Assembly (NCBI GenBank): GCA_021397845.1
Contig: CM038040.1
Coordinates: 20,222,315 to 20,286,314, forward strand
Direction of reading: 5' to 3'
DNA: 64,000 nucleotides
Origin: Areca catechu
Taxonomy: Eukaryota > Streptophyta > Magnoliopsida > Arecales > Arecaceae
Part shown: positions 45,785-57,608 of the stretch, piece by piece
How the letters are laid out: each line of letters starts with the position of its first letter
Numbering within the stretch: position 1 is the stretch's first letter
Translations under genes and position numbers: made by a program
The notes under the pieces: model-generated
The model's database searches: none
What the model was told of the DNA's origin: nothing
Seen by the model: the letters and a program-made list of their open reading frames with translations, nothing else

Positions 45785-46900
45785 TAAATAATCCTATAGC
45801 AATTGTAAATCCAAAATATTTTACCCGAACTTTATCAGTGGTCCACCCGCTGATATCCTTACTTCACAAATTTTCAAAGAGAGGAGCTTTTCGATCTTTC
45901 TTTTTTAATATTTATTTATTTATTTTCTTTCTTGTTCTCTCTCCTCTCTCCTCTTCTCTCTCCTCTTCCTTCTCTTCTCTCTCTTCTCCCTTTTTTTTCT
46001 TTTTCTTTTTCTTCCTTTTCTTTTCTTTTTCTCTTTCCCTCTCTTTTTTTCTTTTTCTTTCTTTTCTTCTCTCATCTTCTTCTTCTCTTTTTCTTCCCCT
46101 CTTCTCCTTCTTCTCTATCGAACAAGGGTCTCCCCCTTTTTTTCTTCTCTTTTCTTTTCTTCCCTTCCTTTTCTCTTCTTCCTCTCTTCCCTCCCCCTCT
46201 CCTCTTCCTCTGCTCGGCCAAACAGGACCGGTGGCAGTCCACGGTGGCTCAGCTTGTGTCCCGGTCCGACGTCTGTCGACGATGACCCATGTCACCGGAA
46301 ATCAAAGGAAAAGGAGGGAGAACAAGAAAGCCTTACTCATCTTGGTCCCGTGAGTTTCCTTGCTGGCTGATCGTCGGAAGCTCCCAAGGATCTCGTCGAA
46401 CCCAGTGAAGACCGTAGCTCTTTGTTGCCAACGATAAGTGGTTTGGAAGGGTGATGAAGAGAGGGAGGAGGGGAGCCCTTTTTATAGTTTAGGAGGGTAG
46501 GGTTTGAGCTGGTTCCTCCTCCTTCCTGATGGAATCGAAGAAGAGAAGGCTCCCATCGGGAGTCTTCCTCCTCCCACTGCTCTTCCTTCTTTTTTTTCCT
46601 TTTTTGGGTAATACAGAACACTAGGAATAAAGTTACGAAGAAAGCTGGGGATTGACGGTGTTGGTTTAGAATTTTATTTAAGGAGTCAAAGAGAGGAAAA
46701 GGACTGCTATTTATAGATGAAATCTAGGTTTTTACTTAGTATTTGAAAACCCTAGAATCCTTTTGCCCATCGGAGTCGGAAGAGGAAGAGGACTCCATTA
46801 GGGAGTCTTCTTCTCCTCAAATAGGCAAGCCCGTGAGAGTCATGGCTAGATTAAGAAATATCTGGGTTATTACAAAAACTATGAAAAAAATAAAGGATAA
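45785..46900 (+). repeat. partial LTR-like repeat, family TGTCA, copy D
   Basis: From 'taaataatcctatagcaatt' onward it matches copy A from about 41851, including the polypyrimidine tract (45920-46210) and GCTCGGCCAAACA. It abuts the edge of copy C, so it is a truncated copy. A minus-strand TATA-like box (CTATAAATAG) is at 46710-46719. Confidence 0.45.
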
Positions 46901-48352
46901 AAAAGAAGATTAGGAAATATCTGGATTATTACAAAAATTATGAAAAAAATAAAGGATAAAAAAGATAAAATAAAAAGAATAATTTTGACCTACCTTTTCT
47001 CTTTAATGATACATGTCCCACCACTTTTATCCTTAAAAAAAATCTTGACCTCTCCCTCTCTCTCTCTCCCCTTCTTTCTCTTTCTTTATTCATTACTTTT
47101 TATTTATCATTTAATGTCCTATTCCAAGTCCCAACCCACCTTTTTCTCTCCCTCTCTCACTCCCACTTAGACCTCTTTGGTCTCGTCCTCTCTTCCACTT
47201 TAAAAGGTACAAGGTATTGATATGAATAACTATAGATGGAGTTCAATTTCTTTGAAGTCAACTTTCTTTAGAATGCTTGATCATCTAATTACCGCTTGAT
47301 ATGTATTTAATATTCAAATTATCAAACATGAATGCATATATATATATATATATGCCTTTTCAATTTTTGTAAGGGCATAATGCCGGTGGAAAGGACTTTT
47401 TTTCGATGTACTTAATAAAGACTAAATTATATAATCACTTGTATGATCAATTGATGAATGATTGTTTAGTGACAAATATAGAGATGCATTTGATGGTATT
47501 ACTAATGATATCGTGATGCATCATTTTTAAAATATGAAAATCATAGAGAACAATGGTAAAATGAAAATTTTTTATCTTTTTATTGATGTAGAAACAATAC
47601 TACATCTATTTAGTTCTCAGTATTTTTATTATTTATCTTTCATTTTATATTGATCTCAGAAAGTAAAATTCTTGTATATGCTATTGAACATAAGTAGAGA
47701 TAGTTGCCGTGCTCATCTGGCAGTACCTTATGGTAAAGGTAGGTGTAATAGTGGATATTTAGTTGAGATTGAGAGCAGAGGATCGTGAATTCCTTGACTT
47801 CATCTCTTTTCTTACATTAAAAGTCTCATCTGGTGGAGAACTAGCACAACCTTGCTTTCTTAGACGAAAGTAAGGAAAAAAAGTACAAGATGCTTGCTGG
47901 AATGATGACTAGCATAAACATATGATGGTTTTACTGGGCTTAGATCAAGAGCCAAGGGGTAAGAAAGATGATAGATGGATGATGGATGACATAGCTACCA
48001 TCTATTATTTAGTTCTAATAGATTTTCTTAGATTCATTGGAGAATAAAGTTTTAAACTTCGCTTGGGATTGATGCTCTCATTATTTCAGTTTAATTTTCA
48101 GTTGCTATTGAAGACGTGATCATTTAGATGATTCATCATTTGGCCTATCTTAATATTTGAGCAGAAGAATTCAACTTTGAAGGTTTCTAGCTTAATTTAA
48201 TCTTTGGACTAAGCACTTATATATTATCTTTTATCATAATCCTCCTGCTTTTAGAAATGGTCTTATCTTATCACCTAATGAGGAACTATCCATAGGCTAA
48301 GTCAAGGCGAGCACAATTTTGTTATGGAGCGAACTCTTTAACCTCTCTTGTA

Positions 48353-48354
<2 letters not shown>
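46901..48354. other. intergenic, AT-rich; no gene recognised
   Basis: It contains CT-rich patches (47045-47085) and a (TA)n microsatellite at about 47336-47353. No open frame of interest. Confidence 0.45.
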
Positions 48355-48385
<31 letters not shown>

Positions 48386-48412
48386 ACAAAAAAAAAAAAA
48401 AAAAAAAAAAAA
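48355..48412. repeat. homopolymer pair: C31 then A25
   Basis: Thirty-one C (48355-48385), then AC, then twenty-five A (48388-48412). Such runs are prone to length errors in sequencing, so the counts are uncertain. Confidence 0.85.
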
Positions 48413-48887
48413 TCAAATTTAAAAGAAATTATATCCTATAATAATGCATCGAGGTGAATGCTTGATGAATGGAGTTTACAAGGAGTAGCTATGATCGGCA
48501 TGTGCATCGTTAGCAATGTAAAGTATAATTTCTCCAAATTGAGGGGTATTATTATATCCTATAAACTATATTTAGTGAGGGTAGGAGCTATATCTCATAA
48601 GTAACTACTTGCTAAGATGATTAAGCTCACGGATTATATATCGTATATAATATACCAATTTAAGTCAAAAGCCTCTGGCTTCCGGGCCTTTAAAACCAGA
48701 CTCCTGCCATAAAATCTTCATTATAAAATCTTAATTTTTTTTTTTTTAAAAAAAAAATCCGGTTCTCTCCATCTTCCTTTTATGCACATATAATATGTAT
48801 GTATGATATGAGATTGACCGAAACTTTGTGGCCACCCCCAGGAGACATGAATTTTTAGATCTCCGCCACAATCCCACATCGGCTCCG
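48413..48887 (+). promoter_or_regulatory. upstream region of the galactosyltransferase gene
   Basis: A TnAn homopolymer junction lies at 48735-48757 and AT-rich sequence continues to about 48810. The sequence ATCCCACATCG at 48871-48881, seven bases before the ATG, is an exact match to the plant snRNA upstream element consensus. In this position it is most likely part of the leader. No clear TATA box can be assigned. Confidence 0.35.
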
Positions 48888-51800
48888 ATGGCGATCATAG
48901 GGGTGGCGGTGGCGATGGTGCTGGCGGTGGTGGTGGCGCTGGGAGCAGTGCCGCCGCCGGTGGCGGCGGAGGAGGAGGTGGGGCAGAAGGCGCCGTGGAG
49001 GATCCACACGCTGTTCTCGGTGGAGTGCCAGGATTACTTCGACTGGCAGACGGTGGGGTTGGTCCACAGCTTCCGCAAGGCTCGCCAGCCGGGCCCCATC
49101 ACTCGTCTCCTCAGCTGCACCGACGAGGAGCGCCGCCGGTATCGGGGGATGGGCCTCGCCCCCACCTTCGAGGTCCCCTCCATGAGCCGGCACCCCAAGA
49201 CCGGCGATTGGTGAGCATCCGCTTGCTTTCCTTCTTGTTATCTTTCTTTTGTTGGAATAATTGGTTGTTTTGATCGCATTTGGCGTTGAATCATGAAGAT
49301 GTTGAAACTTTGTTGGAATCACATCAAATGGTGCTACTTGGGAACATGGGCAGGACTTGATTCGTAGTAGTGTTGGCCTTTTGTAATGAAATTTTGTGTC
49401 AACGAGTATTTTGTAATGAACTTTTGGATAGCTTGAGTGACTCAACATTATGACTTTCATGCGAGGTGTGTGTGGGTTCTTCTGAATTTTATGGAGTTTG
49501 TTCTAAGAAATTTATGCTTCTTTCGTTCTGGGCCAAGTTCTGTTCTTTATTATACAAGAAGATATGCTTCTTTATGTGCTTTTGAGTTGACATTATGATG
49601 CAGATTGGTGGAACATTAATTTTCTAATTTTGCTTTCTTCTAGTGGAATGATGAAGTCAATGCATCTCTTTAAACCAGCCCTGTCATTTACTTGATTTCT
49701 TGAGCAATTTTGTTTTATTTTTATCGCTCTTATCGCAAATTGCCCACTTGATTCTGTAAAATTTTGTTGTCTCCCATATTTATGTGAGATCCGTTGCGCA
49801 GTTCTATATGTCCCTATTCTTTAAGATTTGCGGCACCCTTCACCTTACCATTTGTGGAGGCAATTCTGTATCCACATAATTTAAGGAATTTATATTTCAC
49901 CAGGGTTCATGCATAGTTTTCTATGATCATTAAGATCTTCCTTGTTGATGCAGGGGTTGTTGAATATACTTCTGTTAATTTTCAGTTGGTTCATATTATA
50001 TTGTGTGTTCCACCATAACTTTCATGCTTCACGTCACAAAAGTAATTGGAATCATCTCCGCAGAAATAATTCTCTTCTTCTTTTTGTTGCATGCTTGCAC
50101 ATTTCTTGGTCTCTTTGTTTCCAGATCGCTCCTACCCATCCCCAAGACTAGTAGACCACATGGAGAATGTTGGATAGTTTTTAAGATAATTGTAGTCCAT
50201 GAGATTTATTTATTTTACTTGCTAATTCTTAGGTTCTTAATTCACCAAGTTTCATGATAGATTTTTAAGTCCATTAAGATATTCCTTTCTGAATCGTAAG
50301 TGAATAAATTTATTTCACTAGTCCTATCTCTATTAGCATATAATGCATTTCACCATAATTTCCATGCACCCTCACCTCATAACAAGTTGGAATAAAGGCG
50401 TAAGATTTATCATCTCTCAAAACTCATTCTCTTGCTCTTTTTATCTTATTTTACTTTTTTCCAATTTGAACTAGAAGTCTTAAAAAATTATCACCAAACT
50501 TGAACACTACATCAACTTGTCTACATTTATAACTCTATTAAAATAACCCTAAAAGCCATTGTAGGACACTTTCAAGGCTTTCCTACCACAAATAACCTAA
50601 TTCTTTCAAGAGGGAGGCCAAAAGAAAAAAAAAGATTAATGTGGGAGATTGTATAGATAATTATAAACTCTTTAATAACTTCAAGATCTTCTTTTCTGGC
50701 CTATAAGAAAGTAGGACCTATATAAACTCATCCAACTTTTAATAGGACCTATATAAACTACTGAAGATGAAAAAAATAATAAAATGATTGTACTAGCTAA
50801 CCATGATCAGTCATTAATATCAGATTGTGAACATCTAGAGATCCTTTTATAAACATATCATGTATATATTACATGACTGTCTAATCCATGAAATGTTACA
50901 CTGTTGGACATCATGTTCCATCAATCTTAAACATTTATTATGTTCAAGTTACGAAACCTTGATTTTGGTTTTGGTTTTAGTAGAGTCAAATGATTGTTGG
51001 TTACAATGGTCTTGGCTCCAATTTTAGCAGCTTCAACTAGAAAGTAACAAAATAAAAAGGAGAATCAACAATAATTGAAGGAAATAAGATTGGGAATTGA
51101 TATAAAACATAATTTTGGAGTATGTTTTTCTCTTTCGAGATTTTAGGTGCATGGTTTGGAAAGTTTTGGTCTGAAACTAACATAAAAAGTTGCCAAAAAA
51201 TGACAACTGGATTAAATATTGATGAATCTGCTTAGTAGAGAGTCTTATCTGCTTCACATGCATATCATCTCTTCTCTTTTTTTTTTTTAAAAAAAAAAAT
51301 TGCTGGGATCATAAATGTATATCTTAAGCCTGGAAAAAATCCACCCAAATTTCTTGGAACCAAACACCTAAATGCTTCTGATTTTCTTATATTTTGCAAA
51401 TTCAAGCCTGACTTCAGAATCACTATTAAAAGGTTGGACTCCCTGGCTATAAGAAAGTTCTCTTCTAACTTAAAAGAAACTAGGAAAGACCCAAAAATAT
51501 CAATTCCATAGTTTATGCAACGAGCAAAGAAATGATGAAAAATAACAACCCCTCTTGACAGTGTGGGACTAGGAATGACAGACTCATCTTTGGCATTCAG
51601 TTTAAAGCACACTAGTCTTAGAACATGCTTTTCCAAGAAGAGGTGTTGGGGAGGGGGACAGAGATCCTTCTGTACCCAAAAAATAGGAAATAAAAACAAA
51701 GCACCATGCAGAGGTTTCTTGGAGTGTGGCTTCAGATGCCCAACTCCAGGAGTTCTCATTACAAATAATAGATTATGCCATTTTGTGTGAAGTTGGTCCA

Positions 51801-54800
51801 CCGCAGACAAGTCTAACAGTTAAATTACCATGGCTGCTAGACAACTATTGTGTAGGGCTTTTCTTCAATTATGTAAGTTTTGAGTAAGCGAAAGCACAAT
51901 ACTGATCCTTCTATATATCTTTGCTTGGATAAATCCATGACAACTCTAGATGACTCAAATAGTATAACAGTGTATTTTTATTACTGCATGAACATTTGAT
52001 ATAGAATTTTCCTTTATACTGATATGTTAACAGGCTGATTAGGACAGACTTCAAACCCATTGTTTTTATTGTACTATGAAGTTTACAGCATTTACATCAT
52101 ACGGTGCTTTTCTTACTGTGGAATAATGAGCCCTAGGCTGGTTGCCGAAATGAAAGAAAGTTCATTTCAAATGGCATAATATGGAAAATAGGAACTATAT
52201 GTAGGAATAATTTCTTATGCATATTGATGCCTGTTATGTAGCACAGGCATTCTCTGACAACTTTGTAGCATTGACTTTTCTTGATTCCTGATTCATGAAT
52301 TATTCAAGTGATGTTTTCAAAGGCTTATCTAGTTGAACCAACCAATAGAATATTAAGTTTCCTATAGGTATGTGAGTTCTCCCAAAAGACAGTGACATTA
52401 CATAACCATGATTAGCTATTAAACACCTCTCTGAATTCAGAAATATGTAAACAGAGTTTCACAAATTCCTCAAGATGTACAGCTTACATGAGACTGACCC
52501 TGCTGATCCAACAAACTGGCTAAGGGTGATGTATGTTTGCTAATAGCTGTATGGCTATAATGTTGGTAACTTGATCTTGTGAATCTATGTTGTTGTAGAG
52601 TTCTTGCATAATCTATTGTTTAGGTTCAAACAGGTAGTTTTAGGTCTTTAACAGTTCTATTAGCTTTGGTCAAAAATATTCTTTGGATATTAAAGTACCT
52701 AGCATGCTAAAGGTCAAGAAGATTATTCTACGGGACCTATTTTCTACTATGTATAAGATGAAGACATCTTTTGGTAGATTATGTAGGTTTAATATGTCAC
52801 TGGTTTACTATCATACAAAATCAAAATGTATCTCTCCTATTTCTTTCTAACCCCATTTCAATGCCACTAGTGCTTCTGTCAGTAATATCAGATTATTGAG
52901 TTTTTTATTTTTGTTCCCCCTGCCCCCCCACCCACCAAAACAAAAACAAAAAAACTGTTGCCTTTTCATCTGAATGTTCTCATCTTAACTGTGTGTGTAT
53001 ATATATATATATATATATAATTGGATGCTTCTGATGATCTTATGAAAAGTTCCATCAAGCATCTGTATGTTGCTCCCTGTGCATTTGCTTTGATACCTTA
53101 AGGCATTACATTTTGTATTTAAGTTGATCCCTTGATTTCTCTGCCTTCTTTTCTCCATAATCAAAGGAATAGCTTTCATCTTCCTCCTTTGCCAGAGGTA
53201 TCATGTCTCAAAAGCTTCTTCTAGAGTCAGTGTTTAACAAGCTCTCAGCATTGTCCTTTGTTACTTGCAGGTACCCTGCTATCAATAAGCCAGCTGGGAT
53301 TGTTCATTGGCTTAAACATAGCAAAGATTCAAATAAAGTTGATTGGGTTGTAATCTTAGATGCAGATATGATCATTCGAGGTCCTATAATTCCTTGGGAA
53401 CTTGGCGCAGAGAAAGGCAAACCAGTTGCAGCATATTATGGGTATGAATATTCACTTCATGATCATTTTGTTGGCATATCAGATTCAAACCATGTAATGA
53501 GGAAAAGGAAGAATTAGTTATTGTCTTTGTTAAACGAATCTAAGCTACTAAATCTGAGGAGGATTCCTAATTTCCAATTGTTGGTGGGGTTTCTGTCTGT
53601 TTTATTGTTGATTTAAGTCAGCATTTGCTGTGTCTTCTATTATGTTTTATTAGAATCTTTTTGTCATTAAATAGACTGCTATTTCCACTTGTCATGTGAA
53701 TTTCTTTATTTGCCAAGCCTGAACTGAGGTCATGATATAAGTAATCAGAATTTTACTTGTGGACTTAATTTAATCTTCAGCTGGGGACCTATCATTGGTG
53801 AAAAACTATATCATGCATATGGTTATTAGATATTATTTAATGTGATCATTGTAGGAGTTTTGTAAGTTTATCCTATTAGTTTTTCATTTTTTTACCATCA
53901 AATCTTTGATTTCGGATTTTATCCTTTGCGATTGTCACTGACAGTTGCTGAAAGACATTTTATCTTCTCTAGTTATCATAGAGGAAACAATTGCTAAGAC
54001 AGGTGATTTATGAATGAGATATGCAGCACTTATCATCTTAAAATATCCAGATTTTCTTAGAATTTGATCCCCTGCCTGCTTATTTCTCCTACTGCTACCA
54101 TGATGCTAGTTGGTAGATGCCTACATTTTTCAGGGGACTTTTAACACCTAATAATCCCCACAAACTGTTTTTTCTTATAATTTTTTTTTAATTCATTATA
54201 TATTTGATCTGTTGATTTTTTTTGGCTCTCTTATGGATCCTTCATTGACATTTATCCATTTTTCCCTCTTTTAATTAGATATTTAAGGGGATGCAATAAT
54301 ATTCTTGCAAAATTGCACACAAAGCATCCAGAATTATGTGACAAGGTTGGTGGGCTTTTAGCTATGCATATTGATGATTTAAGGGCATTAGCACCTATGT
54401 GGCTTTCAAAGACAGAAGAAGTGCGAGAGGATCGGGCCCATTGGGGAACCAATATAACCGGTGACATTTATGGCAAGGGTTGGATCAGTGAGATGTATGG
54501 ATATTCATTTGGTGCTGCAGAAGTAAGATAATTTGTTATTGTTTTTAAAGATTCTTTTAGCCACAATATAATGTTGCTTTTTTGTTATGATATATTTTCC
54601 TTGACATATATTTACTTTCTTTTCATTTCATGATCTGCTCGAACAGGTAGGCCTTCACCACAAGATAAATGATGATTTGATGATCTATCCAGGTTATATT
54701 CCAAGACCTGGTATTGAGCCAATTCTCATGCACTATGGCCTACCATTTCAAGTTGGGACATGGTCTTTCAGTAAGTTAGAGCATCATGAGGATGGCATTG

Positions 54801-57575
54801 TCTATGATTGCAACCATCTTTTCCCTTCACCCCCTTATCCTAGAGAGGTAGGAGGCACATTGAAATTGTATCACAGCACTATATTTGTATTTTATGCCTT
54901 AAATGGTAAAATCATTTCTTCTAAATTATTTTCTGTTCCTATTTCATGGAGCTTATGCACCATTTTTACTGATAAAACCATGTCTTGTCAACAATTGTGA
55001 CAGTTACTACTTACTAGTGTGCAGGTTGAGATGATGGAATCTGATCCAAACAAAAGGCAGGGGTTATTTTTGAGCATAGAATGCATTAACACTTTAAATG
55101 AAGGTCTTCTGTTGCACCATGCATCAATGGGGTGTCCCAAGCCGCGGTGGTCAAAGTACTTGAGTTTTTTAAAAAGTAAGAGATTTTCAGAGCTTACCAA
55201 GCCAAAGCTCCTAAATCAAAATCAGATGCACAATGAGATAACTGAGCAAAAACAACTCTCAGATGAATCAGGAAAGGCACATCCAAAAATTCATACCCTT
55301 TTCTCCACTGAATGTTCACCATATTTTGATTGGCAAACAGTAGGCCTTGTCCATAGCTTTCATTTGAGTGGCCAGCCTGGTAATATGACACGCCTTCTAA
55401 GTTGTACGGATGAAGACTTGAAGCAATACAAGGGCCATGACCTCGCTCCCACACACTACGTTCCATCTATGAGCCAACATCCACTGACAGGGGATTGGTA
55501 ACCTACCATTCACACCATTGGTGATCTTAAGCTTAAAAACCTGTTATTTAGTCAAGAATTTCAGACTGTTTGCTGAACTTTGTTTCTGTAAAATGTCTGA
55601 TTCTGAATCATGTAAAGTGCATACACTCACAACCAAAAGTAAATTACATGATAAGCTTGTTGACATTTCTGAGATGAAAACATAAGCAACTATCTTAGCA
55701 TAAAATGAAAAAGACAATGTAAGCATGTAGCACTAATTATTCCCGAGAACTGGTCTTTTAGCCTGTCACTACCAAAATGATTGTTGTGGGATGATAATCT
55801 GTATATCTTGATTAGAAATCATCTGTTCCCTGAAGTGTTAAAATAGGACATGGCCCTTTTTTTTCTGACATGTAATACATTTACCATATTTGCTCTAGAA
55901 CATATTTCTGTTCATGTTCCTTTCATGGTGCTGTCTATTGTATTGGGAAGCAACTGGACTTTTTTTTTTTTTTTGTCTTGTGCATATTACTTAATGCGCA
56001 AGAGAAATTAGAGAATTTTGATATGAATCCAACACCATTATGTTGACTGGACACCAAAATCTTTGATAAAAACTTGATGATTAAAAATTGATGACAATCC
56101 ATTGAACTTTGGTGATCCACACCATTGATCATGACTAAACCACTAAAAATGCTTGAAAACCAAAAATAATTTATTTTGATACTTTTCTATGTATGCATCA
56201 AACAGGTGCACAAATGCTTTTGTCAATGAGATGTTCTTATAAAGAAAAAAATTTGACATGACCATAGTGAAGACTACAAAACCAGCATTCATAAATCTTC
56301 CTTTAAATTTTATTGATCTGTTAGCCATCTAACCAACGGATTTGGTTGCTTTTTTGAAGCGTTGTTGTATCATGCATATGCTGTTACTATAACTACATAA
56401 TTCTTTGCCATGTTAGGTATCCAGCTATCAATAAACCAGCAGCTGTTCTTCACTGGCTTAACCATGTGGAGACCGATGCAGAGTTCATAGTTATTTTGGA
56501 TGCTGATATGATAATGAGGGGTCCCATTACACCATGGGAGTATGGTGCACAACGTGGTCATCCTGTTTCGACTCCATATGAGTAAGAGGAGTATACTTTA
56601 AAAGAAAAAGAAAAACTAGAGTTCATTCTGTTGTTTATATGTTCTTATTGTCGTTCATTCATTTCCATATTTCAGATACCTTATTGGATGCGACAATGAG
56701 CTTGCAAAGATACATACTCGCAATCCCTCAGCTTGTGACAAGGTTGGTGGAGTCATAATAATGCACATAGATGACCTGCGGAAATTTGCTTTATTGTGGC
56801 TGCACAAGACAGAGGAGGTTCGAGCTGACAAAGCTCATTATGCAACGAATTTCACCGGTGACATATATGCATCTGGTTGGATTAGTGAGATGTATGGTTA
56901 CTCCTTTGGTGCAGCTGAGGTATGGAATATATTGTTCATTATCCATACTGATGACCTAATTACTGACAGTTCAGAAAGGCATGTCGTCTGCACTTGGATT
57001 TCTTAGTGCACAGGATATTGAATATGCATGCTTGCGGTCAAATGCACACAAAGTGACACTGTTACACCAATCCATGGAGAACATTTCATTAATGTATGTG
57101 ATCTAATGCAGACTGCCAAATAACCTGTAAAATTGCTTGCACCTCCTTCCTTGATGTCTGGGCCTTTTCTTGCTTCGTGCCAGCAACTATTTTGCAAGGA
57201 TTTATTCAGACTTACTTTAGATCAAATAATGCCATACCTTTTCATTAGAATATTCTTATATTGCTGTATTACAACCTTCTTAATGGTACATAATATTGTT
57301 TATAATTAAGATGATTATTAACTGCAATTTTTCCTTTAGAAACTTAAGTTCTCCCTAAAAAATATCCATGTCTGCAAATTCCCACATGTTAGGATGCATC
57401 AAACACTTTGGATGTGTTTCAGGTGCTTCAGAATATGGCTGACCCTAGTTGTGTTCTTCAGGTGAACGTGTCAGAATTTACAAAAATAGCATTGTCAAAA
57501 AAGAAGTAAATTCAGAAAAAAAAGGATAATTAAGAATTTCTAATGTTTTGCAAGAGCAAGCAAAGCATGCAAGCA

Positions 57576-57608
<33 letters not shown>

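Noticed and set aside
45763..46353. 196-codon open frame and its antisense partners in the polypyrimidine tract
   Set aside because: The translation is almost entirely Phe/Ser/Leu or Lys/Glu/Arg from CT or GA repeats. It is low complexity, not a gene.
51265..51810. 181-codon minus-strand frame in intron 1 of the galactosyltransferase gene
   Set aside because: No recognised domain or splice partner, and it ends in a homopolymer tract. It is kept only as a note on the intron.
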